A program made the position numbers and the translations under genes. A stretch of 64,000 nucleotides of DNA from Candidatus Paraprevotella stercoravium (GTDB lineage: Bacteria > Bacteroidota > Bacteroidia > Bacteroidales > Bacteroidaceae). Below, piece after piece: positions 53,983 through 61,396 of this stretch. The notes below the pieces were generated by a model. It was not told the DNA's origin, did no database searches, and saw only the letters and a list, made by a program, of their open reading frames with translations. How positions within the stretch are numbered: the stretch's first letter is position 1; every line of letters starts with the position of its first letter. The DNA is taken from positions 62,001 through 126,000 of the forward strand of contig CALUIU010000004.1 in assembly GCA_944320795.1 (NCBI GenBank). Reading direction: 5' to 3'.

Positions 53983-54285
53983 ATGAAAAAAATCAGGATT
54001 ACAGCAATGAGGAAAGCCTGTTATCGGGATTTGATGGAAAAATATGAAAATCCCATTGAACATGCATGTGATATAGAAAAAGGGCAAGTCTTCATTTCTG
54101 AAAACGGCAACAAGCCACAGGGACTTTGTGAAAGTGCATGGCAAAGTATGCTGCCATTTGTGATGGTCTTGGCACATGGAGGCGGAAATCTTTATGACGG
54201 TTGGATGAAAAATGAACATTCGGCCATGATTTCCTGCAACGACGGATTCCGTCCTGTAAGCTTTCTTTTGGAAGTGATTGAGTAA
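53983..54285 (+). CDS. TIGR04076 family protein
   Basis: This small protein of 100 residues resembles TIGR04076: KKIRITAMRKACYRDLMEKYEN, then GQVFISENGNKPQGLCESAW, VLAHGGGNLYDGW and ISCNDGFRPVSFLLEVIE. Conserved Cys residues and the CNDGxRPVxF motif suggest a redox or metal role, but no function is assigned. The trmH-like gene starts about 105 bp further on, so they may share a transcript. Confidence 0.78.
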   Translation: MKKIRITAMRKACYRDLMEKYENPIEHACDIEKGQVFISENGNKPQGLCESAWQSMLPFVMVLAHGGGNLYDGWMKNEHSAMISCNDGFRPVSFLLEVIE

Positions 54286-54391
54286 AGCGACACCTCAAAA
54301 AAGAAAGTCTCATGAAGACCGTAAGTTCCTTTATCGAAAACAGAAAAATAAAATCCTTGTCCTACAACCTTCAAAATACTTCAAAACCTCT

Positions 54392-55189
54392 ATGCCTATC
54401 ATAGAAATCCAAACATTAGATCACCCGGGAGTAGAAATCTTCAGTTCACTTACCGAAGCCCAACTACGCAACCGGCTGGATCCTGAAAAGGGAATATTCA
54501 TCGCAGAAAGTCCCAAAGTAATCCGGGTGGCACTTGATGCCGGATATGAACCTCAAGCAATATTATGCGAAACCAAGCATATTACCGGAGACGCCGCGGA
54601 TATCATCCATAGATGCGGTGACATACCTGTATATACCGGATCCCGGGAATTACTGACCCAACTGACCGGATATACTTTGACCCGCGGGGTTCTCTGCGCC
54701 ATGCAACGCAAACACTCCCAACCAATAGAGGAAATCTGCAAAGATGCCCGGCGCATAGCCGTGATTCACGGAGTTGTAGATACAACCAATATTGGAGCCA
54801 TCTTTCGCTCGGCAGCTGCACTGGGTATAGATGCCATAGTACTGACCCGAGACTCCTGCGACCCGCTGAACCGACGTGCCATACGGGTTTCCATGGGCAG
54901 TGTGTTCCTGATTCCCTGGACATGGACAGATCATCCGATCAACGAACTGCATCAGATGGGTTTCAGCACCGCAGCATTAGCTTTGACCGAATGTTCCATA
55001 CCATTGGATCACCCGGCATTAAAAGCGGAATCAAAACTGGCCCTGATTTTTGGAACGGAAGGTGACGGTCTTCCGCAACATACCATTGAAGAAGCAGACT
55101 ATGTAGTCCGTATCCCCATGTCTCACGGAGTGGATTCCCTGAATGTGGCAGCAGCATCCGCAGTAGTTTTTTGGGAACTGAGAAAATAA
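54392..55189 (+). CDS. TrmH-family (SpoU) RNA 2'-O-methyltransferase
   Basis: This 265-residue SPOUT enzyme has motif 1 VVDTTNIGAIFRSAAALGIDAIVL, motif 2 LALIFGTEGDGLP and motif 3 IPMSHGVDSLNVAAASAVVFWEL, which together form the SAM-binding knot. It methylates a ribose 2'-OH in tRNA or rRNA; the target is unknown. ATG 54392 is used because the 38 extra residues of a longer frame (from TTG 54278) overlap the previous gene and match nothing in the family. Confidence 0.9.
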   Translation: MPIIEIQTLDHPGVEIFSSLTEAQLRNRLDPEKGIFIAESPKVIRVALDAGYEPQAILCETKHITGDAADIIHRCGDIPVYTGSRELLTQLTGYTLTRGVLCAMQRKHSQPIEEICKDARRIAVIHGVVDTTNIGAIFRSAAALGIDAIVLTRDSCDPLNRRAIRVSMGSVFLIPWTWTDHPINELHQMGFSTAALALTECSIPLDHPALKAESKLALIFGTEGDGLPQHTIEEADYVVRIPMSHGVDSLNVAAASAVVFWELRK

Positions 55190-55194
55190 AAACT

Positions 55195-55202
55195 TATATT
55201 TG
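55195..55202 (+). promoter_or_regulatory. Candidate -7 box of the Ser/Thr kinase gene
   Basis: TATATTTG (TAnnTTTG); it would give a leader of about 140 nt. No other box is seen before 55351. Confidence 0.4.
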
Positions 55203-55350
55203 TGTAAGCATAAAGCAGAGATTTCATCGGATTTGATTTATAAATCAATCTATTGCCCAAACCATATCTGTCAGCAGACCACAGATAGAAGTCAACAATA
55301 ATGTGGTGGCAGTATCTACAAACCTTTAGAAGAAAAATAGCTTACAAATA

Positions 55351-56619
55351 ATGAATACAAATACAACAGAAAGCTCCACTTCACTTTGGTTTAACAGCGA
55401 ATCCCCTTATTTATCCAAAGAATTTACAGACATAACTTTGATCTATCAGTCTGCCAAAGGGTATACAGCACTCTACCGGGCAAGCCGGATGGGTAAATAT
55501 TTTATGCTGAAAGCGCTCATACCCGAACTGAGTGAAGACATGTTCTACCGCAGTGCACTACAAAAAGAATTTGACATAGGTTACCGTTTACTGCATCCTT
55601 ATGTTGTACAGACCATCGGTATGGAAGAAGTACCGGGAATTGGTCTCTGTATCGTTTTGGAATGGATTGAAGGACAAACATTGCGCAAATGGTTAACCTG
55701 CCACCCGTCACTTCAAGAACGTCTCCGCATTGCCCGTGAACTGTGTGAAGTTCTGAGCTATCTACATGCCCAAGGCATCCTGCACCGAGATCTGAAACCG
55801 GAAAACATCATGATTACCACGAATGGTTCCTTTGTCAAATTAATTGATTTCGGATGTTCGGATGCAGACAATTATAAAATACTGAAAGCTCCAGCGGGAA
55901 CCCGACATTATGCAGCTCCAGAATTATTTGATCCGAATATTATACCTGACGGACGTGCTGATCTATTCGCATTAGGTATCATCTTCAAGGAAATGAATAC
56001 CCCCTGGTGGAAAGGTTCCTGGCGACTGGCACATATCGGCAGAAAATGTAGCCGCAAAGAGCGAAGCAGACGCTATAATTCCGCACAGGAAGTAAACAAG
56101 GCATTAACCTCAACCAAAGTACGGACAATAAGCCTGATTACCTTTGTTCTGCTGCTGACCGGCGGACTAGTCTGGCGGATGGAACAAAAAAATTCCGCAC
56201 CCAATCAGATAACTCAGGCTCCTACACTGATTAAAGATACCTTATATATTGTACGGACGGATACAATCATCCAGCAACATACTGATACCGTTTTAGTCGG
56301 AAAGAAAAACTATATAGAGCAGCAGAAAGAAAAGAAAGAGCTTCAGAAACTAATCGCTTTCACTCGAGAATATACCTTACAGGAAATGAAAAAGGCCAGT
56401 AAAATAGCTCAAGATACTAGTATTTCAGAGATAGATCGAGCTGCCTACGGAAACAATATGTATTTTGCCATTGAAAACCGTATCAAAAAAGAAGTCTCGC
56501 AAATTGCCAATCCGAACTCTTTGGAGTATACCACTTATCTGAATCTGGCAATCACACAAATGACTCAAACCATGAAAGAGTATAATGCCAAACATCCATA
56601 TATAATCAACAAACCGTAA
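55351..56619 (+). CDS. Membrane-anchored Hanks-type Ser/Thr protein kinase
   Basis: The 422-residue protein has a kinase domain (about residues 25-250) with Lys54 (YFMLKAL), helix-C Glu73, catalytic loop HRDLKPEN (Asp147), DFG Asp166 and APEL, so the active-site residues are intact. The Gly-rich loop is weak (YQSAKGYTALYRA). One membrane helix (about 258-276) follows, then an extracytoplasmic part of about 140 residues with a coiled-coil stretch (KKNYIEQQKEKKELQKLIAFTREY). No PASTA repeats are present. It is convergent with the zinc-ribbon operon. The signal and targets are unknown. Confidence 0.87.
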   Translation: MNTNTTESSTSLWFNSESPYLSKEFTDITLIYQSAKGYTALYRASRMGKYFMLKALIPELSEDMFYRSALQKEFDIGYRLLHPYVVQTIGMEEVPGIGLCIVLEWIEGQTLRKWLTCHPSLQERLRIARELCEVLSYLHAQGILHRDLKPENIMITTNGSFVKLIDFGCSDADNYKILKAPAGTRHYAAPELFDPNIIPDGRADLFALGIIFKEMNTPWWKGSWRLAHIGRKCSRKERSRRYNSAQEVNKALTSTKVRTISLITFVLLLTGGLVWRMEQKNSAPNQITQAPTLIKDTLYIVRTDTIIQQHTDTVLVGKKNYIEQQKEKKELQKLIAFTREYTLQEMKKASKIAQDTSISEIDRAAYGNNMYFAIENRIKKEVSQIANPNSLEYTTYLNLAITQMTQTMKEYNAKHPYIINKP

Positions 56620-56638
56620 ACAAATACTCAAACAATAC

Positions 56639-56678
56639 AAAAAAGATGCAGCCAACGCCAGAAGCGGCAGGCTGCATC
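56639..56678 (-). terminator. Terminator of the zinc-ribbon operon
   Basis: GATGCAGCC (56645-56653) and GGCTGCATC (56670-56678), followed on the minus strand by a T-run (A's at 56639-56644). Confidence 0.75.
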
Positions 56679-56727
56679 CATTCCAATCATCTGATATGGG
56701 TCATGTAACATTAAATAGGAAGATGAT

Positions 56728-57987
56728 TTACAAATCACATAGTTTGATTTCAGACTCATCAAAGTGTTCCATTGTTGCATCTGTCGGTGAAGAAGTCAAC
56801 AATGAAGTTTTAGAGTCATCAAAACGGATACTTTTAGCAGTTGTGATATAAGTCCAGGACTCAGAATCCATATCATAAGCCAATGCAGTATCTGCATTTG
56901 TCATACCTGCTGCACCATTATTGGTAATAAAAACGATTTTGCTGCCCGCAACGGCATAATCCGAAATACTGCTAACGATAAACTCATCAGAGAGCTGCTC
57001 CATGCTGATCGTGTATATAGTACCAGTATTCGTATCTTTCTGATAGATGTTCAAATCACCCTCTTTCAGATAATAGTCATATTGACCGGAAGAGGAGGAA
57101 CCTACAAAACTAGCATATTCCAACACAGAAGTTCCGTCTGCAGTATCCTCACCAGACATAGTGTTTTCATCAATGGGAAAATCCGTAATGGCAGCAGATG
57201 AATCTGAAGTATCCGAAGCCTCTATCGCACGAAGCATTTCCTCTGCCATTTTTTCCGAAAGGTTCTTTATTCCAACCGTAATCCCTACTGCAGATACAAT
57301 CACAATCAGCGCCAAAGCGATCCAATCCATAGCGACTCCTTTTACCGGAACATTTTTAGTTTCACCTTTCTTACAAAGTAATACCAACAACCAGATAACT
57401 CCGATTACAGGTACTAACGAAATTAAATACCACCATCCACTTTTTCCGATATCATGCAAGCGACGCACCACCAGAGCCATATAAGGAACCAAAGTAGCCA
57501 GAATGTAAATGAGCGACAACACAGGGATTCCAATAAGCATATCCAGCGCATAAAAGAGGATTAAAATCAAGGCATAAAAAAGATAGCCCATCCAGTACTG
57601 TTTGCGTGATGCCTTACCGGAAAAATCTGCATAATGCTTCATAAAAACATCAACAAAATAATATGCAAACAAGCTGCGAGGTTTATCGTCCTGCACATCA
57701 GTTGCCGTATGCTCAAGATGATCTGACACAGAAGTATTCTCTACCGCAGGTTTTAGCTGTGCGGCTCGAACATCCTCATCCACTAATACTTCATGGCAAT
57801 GAGGGCAGACTTTTGTACCTTTTTCAATCGGTTCAGAACATATCGGACATAAAATCATACTTTTTCCGGATTCATTATCCTCCTTTTTTTCTTCCTGCTC
57901 TGGCAACCACTCACCACAATATTTACATTTCTTTGCTGTAGATAAAATTTCTTCGCCACAAAAAGGGCAATGTTTTTTACTTTCCAT
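56728..57987 (-). CDS. Double zinc-ribbon, DUF805 membrane protein
   Basis: The 419-residue protein has two N-terminal zinc ribbons (CPFCGEEILSTAKKCKYCGEWL and CPICSEPIEKGTKVCPHCHEVL). A DUF805 membrane domain follows (SGKASRKQYWMGYLFYALILILFYAL to RRLHDIGKSGWWYLISLVPVIG, about residues 120-215), then a further helix and a C-terminal soluble domain of about 170 residues on the other side of the membrane. The function is unknown. It is the last gene of an operon whose two upstream neighbours carry the same zinc-ribbon motif. Confidence 0.8.
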   Translation of the reverse strand: MESKKHCPFCGEEILSTAKKCKYCGEWLPEQEEKKEDNESGKSMILCPICSEPIEKGTKVCPHCHEVLVDEDVRAAQLKPAVENTSVSDHLEHTATDVQDDKPRSLFAYYFVDVFMKHYADFSGKASRKQYWMGYLFYALILILFYALDMLIGIPVLSLIYILATLVPYMALVVRRLHDIGKSGWWYLISLVPVIGVIWLLVLLCKKGETKNVPVKGVAMDWIALALIVIVSAVGITVGIKNLSEKMAEEMLRAIEASDTSDSSAAITDFPIDENTMSGEDTADGTSVLEYASFVGSSSSGQYDYYLKEGDLNIYQKDTNTGTIYTISMEQLSDEFIVSSISDYAVAGSKIVFITNNGAAGMTNADTALAYDMDSESWTYITTAKSIRFDDSKTSLLTSSPTDATMEHFDESEIKLCDL

Positions 57988-58002
57988 TTTTCTATTTTTT
58001 TA

Positions 58003-58611
58003 TCAGTTTGTTTTTTTCTCATCCTTTAATATAAAATCTTCCCATTCCACAAAAGGGATAACAATACCTAAAAATCCGAAACATACAACCGTCCCTTCAT
58101 CAACAGTATTGCGATTATGAATTTTTCCAACAGACCACAACCATTTTGATTCTATAGTTATAGAATTATTCTTCTTGAACTGTTCAAAAATGCTTCCGTC
58201 AGAAATGCTACTATCAAAAAACAAAGAAGCTATTTCAGCAGCCTCATCACCTAAAAGCAGACTTGTATAAGAAGTCGTCTTATCTCTAACACATTCCTGC
58301 ATATCTTTAATGATAGCACGTTCCATTCTTGTATCAGAAGGCACAGTACCATGAACGATTAAAGCAATTCCTCCCCAGAATATTGCATACATGAGAATTG
58401 ATATTAAAATGTCTGACGCATTATTCTTTTTCTGCTTTTCCGAGTGTTCTTCTTTCCATTTTTCAAAACTGGCTTGTTCCTGTTCTCTTTTCTTAATTTC
58501 TGCTGCCTTTTTCGTTTCTTCGGTCAACCATTCACCACAATGCCTGCATTTCTTGGCTTCTTTGAGAATCTTTTCACCACAATAAGGGCAATATTTAATC
58601 TTATTATCCAT
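58003..58611 (-). CDS. Zinc-ribbon membrane protein
   Basis: The 202-residue protein has an N-terminal zinc ribbon (CPYCGEKILKEAKKCRHCGEWL, residues 8-29), a charged coiled-coil linker, one membrane segment (ISILMYAIFWGGIALIVHG, about 70-88) and a C-terminal domain of about 110 residues without a recognised family. It is AT-rich. It lies 15 bp before the DUF805 gene and 6 bp after the next zinc-ribbon gene. The function is unknown. Confidence 0.7.
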   Translation of the reverse strand: MDNKIKYCPYCGEKILKEAKKCRHCGEWLTEETKKAAEIKKREQEQASFEKWKEEHSEKQKKNNASDILISILMYAIFWGGIALIVHGTVPSDTRMERAIIKDMQECVRDKTTSYTSLLLGDEAAEIASLFFDSSISDGSIFEQFKKNNSITIESKWLWSVGKIHNRNTVDEGTVVCFGFLGIVIPFVEWEDFILKDEKKTN

Positions 58612-58617
58612 AACCCA

Positions 58618-59229
58618 TTAATAATCAAATCGAGAACGCATAGCCGGTTGATGAAAAATGAGTGATACAACCGTACAAATAACCCCCATCCACCAATAAT
58701 CAGAATAATTGTCGGTTAATATCCGGCTTGCAATTTGCAGTTCCGACTCATCAAATAAATAAGGTGAAAGAGCAACGCCTATTATACCCCATACCAAAGA
58801 AATCACGATACAATAAAGTATTCTTAAAAAATGAATACTCAATAATATGGAAAATATACTGAAAAACACAACATATCCCCACCATTTGAAATCATAAATA
58901 TAGCCCACAAACATTCCTATGATAAAACTTTCAACATAAAGCAAACATCCGGTATCGCTATTTTCTCTTTCCTCTTCTATAGTCGCTTTCACTTCTTCAA
59001 CACTAACTACTCTTTGAGCCTCTCTCTGTTCTTGTTCAGATTTTTCTTCAAGACGACGTTGCCAAGCATCAAACCAATACCCGCAATAACGACACTTTTT
59101 AGCCTCAGCATTAATCCATTCTCCACATTGCGGACATTGCTTTTCCAACCATTTACCACAATGCTTACATTTTTTCGCATTTGCCAAGATTTCCTGTCCA
59201 CAATAAGGACATGATTTCATTTCTTCCAT
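58618..59229 (-). CDS. Zinc-ribbon multi-pass membrane protein
   Basis: The 203-residue protein starts with two zinc ribbons in tandem (CPYCGQEILANAKKCKHCGKWL then CPQCGEWINAEAKKCRYCGYWF, residues 7-53), then a charged helix. About four membrane helices follow (residues 95-195). The ribbons resemble those of the two downstream genes, suggesting duplication of the module. The function is unknown. Confidence 0.7.
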   Translation of the reverse strand: MEEMKSCPYCGQEILANAKKCKHCGKWLEKQCPQCGEWINAEAKKCRYCGYWFDAWQRRLEEKSEQEQREAQRVVSVEEVKATIEEERENSDTGCLLYVESFIIGMFVGYIYDFKWWGYVVFFSIFSILLSIHFLRILYCIVISLVWGIIGVALSPYLFDESELQIASRILTDNYSDYWWMGVICTVVSLIFHQPAMRSRFDY

Positions 59230-59265
59230 ATGATTGTATTTTAAATGATATTAAGGAAAACACTC

Positions 59266-60333
59266 CTATAATCTAAATGTTACAGGAATCGTAAAGTTAA
59301 CTCTTACATTTTTTTCACCCATTCTTCCCGGCTTCCAATTTGGCATTGATTGAACCACACGAACCGCTTCTTTATCCAAATCAGGATCTACACTTTTCTT
59401 TACTTTTACATCAGAAATAGAACCATCTTCGTTTACTATAAAAGAGACGATGACTCTGCCTTGAATTCTATTCTCCCGAGCAGCAATCGGATAATTTATA
59501 TGTTCCTGCAGATATTTCATCAAAGCACCATCACCGTTTGGAAATTCAGGCATTTCATCCACAACGCTAGAAACCGTTTGTTCTTCCTCCTTTTCAACCG
59601 TTTGACTTTCTTCCCTTTCAACAGACCACCATTTCCATTCAACGTTATTCCGCTTTATCATGGATTCCAAATTCTTATAATTATCTTCTATAATCATATT
59701 GAGCATATAAGTAATATCGCCCTCCACATTCTCAATGTCTCCCGTAGTCAAATCTTCCCGACAAAATTTCTTACAGACACCATGTTCATAAAGTCCGTAG
59801 AAACGAACAATATCGTTCTGTTGTAAGGTCCATTTCCCGTCACAATACCCGTTTTCATCGAATTGTCCCTTTAATGACTCCAAAGTAACAATATAATTGG
59901 ATATACCTTTTTTATAACAAAAACTCAGGTTTCTTCCATTTACATCTCCCATAAATCTCCCATTGCTTATTGTTAGAGAAATGCAATCATCTTTAGACGT
60001 ATATTGATATGGTCCATCCAGCATCCCATTTTTATATGTGGCTTTCAAAACAGGCATAGACATCAAAGAACTTCTACTCGTATATGTCCATTTCCCTTCT
60101 TTCCTATCATTCTTGAATTTACCTGTAACTTTATCCATGCCATTATTTCTGACATAGACAAAATCCCCTTCATAAATACGTCCACCTTCCGGATTGTCTT
60201 TATAGGTATAAGTAGCTGTCCCAAATTTATACTTGCCCGAGTATGTTTTGAGAGCTTGAGCATTTAATATAAGGACATTAAAAAGTAATCCTAACACAAA
60301 AAACAAGGATTTACATACAACTTGTTTGTTCAT
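59266..60333 (-). CDS. TonB C-terminal-domain protein with MORN-like repeats
   Basis: With ATG 60333 the product has 355 residues and a good signal peptide (KSLFFVLGLLFNVLILNAQA); an in-frame ATG at 60372 adds 13 residues. The middle has MORN-like repeats (YEGDFVYVRNNGMDKVTGKFKNDRKEGKWTY and similar, about residues 45-200). The last 95 residues are a TonB_C domain (LMKYLQEHINYPIAARENRIQGRVIVSFIVNEDGSISDVKVKKSVDPDLDKEAVRVV). Unlike energy-coupling TonB it appears secreted, with a cleavable signal. It precedes three zinc-ribbon genes. The function is unknown. Confidence 0.78.
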   Translation of the reverse strand: MNKQVVCKSLFFVLGLLFNVLILNAQALKTYSGKYKFGTATYTYKDNPEGGRIYEGDFVYVRNNGMDKVTGKFKNDRKEGKWTYTSRSSLMSMPVLKATYKNGMLDGPYQYTSKDDCISLTISNGRFMGDVNGRNLSFCYKKGISNYIVTLESLKGQFDENGYCDGKWTLQQNDIVRFYGLYEHGVCKKFCREDLTTGDIENVEGDITYMLNMIIEDNYKNLESMIKRNNVEWKWWSVEREESQTVEKEEEQTVSSVVDEMPEFPNGDGALMKYLQEHINYPIAARENRIQGRVIVSFIVNEDGSISDVKVKKSVDPDLDKEAVRVVQSMPNWKPGRMGEKNVRVNFTIPVTFRL

Positions 60334-60421
60334 AACATTGTTTTCTCCCATTTTGCAAAGCAATTTTTTCATGATTCATCATATTAACTTAACAATCTCC
60401 AATGAACAGAGATATCTCAAA

Positions 60422-60535
60422 TTAAAGTCCGTCTGCCGAACAGGGCAGGTCCGCATCATCACAAGCGCTGCACAATACAGATCCAAGAAATAAAATCAGA
60501 CTTAAACGCACCACATATAAGTTGTAGCCCCCCAT
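60422..60535 (-). CDS. Candidate 37-residue mini-lipoprotein
   Basis: ATG 60535 opens a 37-codon frame with a hydrophobic core (LSLILFLGSVL) and a lipobox-like LCSAC with the candidate lipidated Cys at residue 25, followed by DDAD, the acidic pattern linked to surface export in Bacteroidetes. The mature part is about 13 residues. It lies about 90 bp upstream of the TonB_C gene, in the same direction. No clear ribosome-binding site is seen, and the lipobox is not ideal. It occupies the 360-bp gap between 60373 and 60732. Confidence 0.4.
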   Translation of the reverse strand: MGGYNLYVVRLSLILFLGSVLCSACDDADLPCSADGL

Positions 60536-60577
60536 TTTATTACATTTTTCATGATATTCCCATTTTGATTTTTCATG

Positions 60578-60604
60578 GATAATTTTATCAAAAGCGAAAT
60601 TATC
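60578..60604. repeat. Inverted repeat GATAATTT / AAATTATC
   Basis: Perfect 8-bp arms at 60578-60585 and 60597-60604 with an 11-bp spacer lie between divergent transcription units; a possible operator. Confidence 0.45.
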
Positions 60605-60643
60605 TATAAATTTGTACTGTTACAATGGGATATTTAGTTCATG

Positions 60644-60671
60644 TTGGTTCAATTTGATTCAAATTGGTTCA
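60644..60671. repeat. Triple direct repeat TTGRTTCA with 10-bp period
   Basis: TTGGTTCA (60644-60651), TTGATTCA (60654-60661) and TTGGTTCA (60664-60671) have exactly one-helical-turn spacing, upstream of the -7 box at 60709. A related two-copy site is at 48188-48205. Confidence 0.6.
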
Positions 60672-60708
60672 ATTAAAAAAACAGTCTGTTTTATGCTGTT
60701 TTTTTCTC

Positions 60709-60716
60709 TACTTTTG
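60709..60716 (+). promoter_or_regulatory. -7 box of the HTH-like gene
   Basis: TACTTTTG (TAnnTTTG); it rules out a start at 60664 and supports ATG 60733. Confidence 0.65.
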
Positions 60717-60732
60717 TAAAATAAAAACAATC

Positions 60733-61305
60733 ATGATGAAAGAACAGTTACCAGAAAATTATGTAGATTTATTAAAACAAGCCATAGAAAAGAAGATTGG
60801 AAGAACCCTACGAACACCTGCTGACTTTGACTTTCTTATATTAAGGATGGAAGAAGAAGGAGCGGATACACTCAGCTTGTCTACCTTAAAACGCATCTGG
60901 AACTACGTACCAGCAAGCAGTTCTACACGTTTCTCCACATTGTCTGTTCTAGCCCGCTTTTTGGGCTTCTACGATTTTTCTGATTTTTGTCGTTCCATCG
61001 AAATAGAATCAGATTTCCTGACCAATATGGAAGTACGAAGCTGTGACCTGAAAATAAATGATATGGTAAAAATTTCATGGCTTCCTGATCGCATGTGTTC
61101 CTTACGGTATTTAGGAGACAATCGTTTTATTGTCGTAGAATCACAAAATGCCAAACTACTTCCCGGAGATACTTTTTCAACTTTGGTATTCCGTCTGAAA
61201 CATCCTCTTTACGCAACAGAACTTTGCCGCAGCGGATATAACATGCACAGCTATGTTGCCGCTTTGCGCCATGGACTGTCCGAGATTATCTGTACCCGCC
61301 CATAG
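60733..61305 (+). CDS. Bacteroidetes-specific two-domain protein with HTH-like N-terminus
   Basis: The 190-residue protein has an N-terminal helical domain (MKEQLPENYVDLLKQAIEKKIGRTL, then LSLSTLKRIWNYVPASSSTRFSTLSVLARFLGFYDFSDFCRS) of a type seen at the start of many Bacteroidetes proteins, with an HTH-like STLKRIW segment. The C-terminal beta domain (LKINDMVKISWLPDRMCSLRYLGDNRFIVVESQNAKLLPGD) is of unknown function. It could be a regulator; no DNA-binding evidence exists. The 10-bp-period repeats upstream may control it. It ends at a bidirectional terminator. Confidence 0.65.
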   Translation: MMKEQLPENYVDLLKQAIEKKIGRTLRTPADFDFLILRMEEEGADTLSLSTLKRIWNYVPASSSTRFSTLSVLARFLGFYDFSDFCRSIEIESDFLTNMEVRSCDLKINDMVKISWLPDRMCSLRYLGDNRFIVVESQNAKLLPGDTFSTLVFRLKHPLYATELCRSGYNMHSYVAALRHGLSEIICTRP

Positions 61306-61360
61306 ATTATATTCAAGCCCCATCCATATGATAAAACCTTAAGTTTTATCGTACTTATAA

Positions 61361-61392
61361 AAAAAGAGCAACGGATTCCCGTTGCTCTTTTT
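61361..61392. terminator. Bidirectional terminator
   Basis: AAAGAGCAACGG (61363-61374) and CCGTTGCTCTTT (61379-61390) with A-/T-runs lie between the convergent HTH-like and fucosidase genes. Confidence 0.9.
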
Positions 61393-61396
61393 AACT

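Noticed and set aside
54278-54391. A 38-residue N-terminal extension of the TrmH-like protein
   Set aside because: It starts at TTG inside the previous gene and has no match to the family; ATG 54392 is preferred.
60664-60732. A 23-residue extension of the HTH-like protein
   Set aside because: It would begin upstream of the -7 box at 60709-60716, so it could not be in the transcript.
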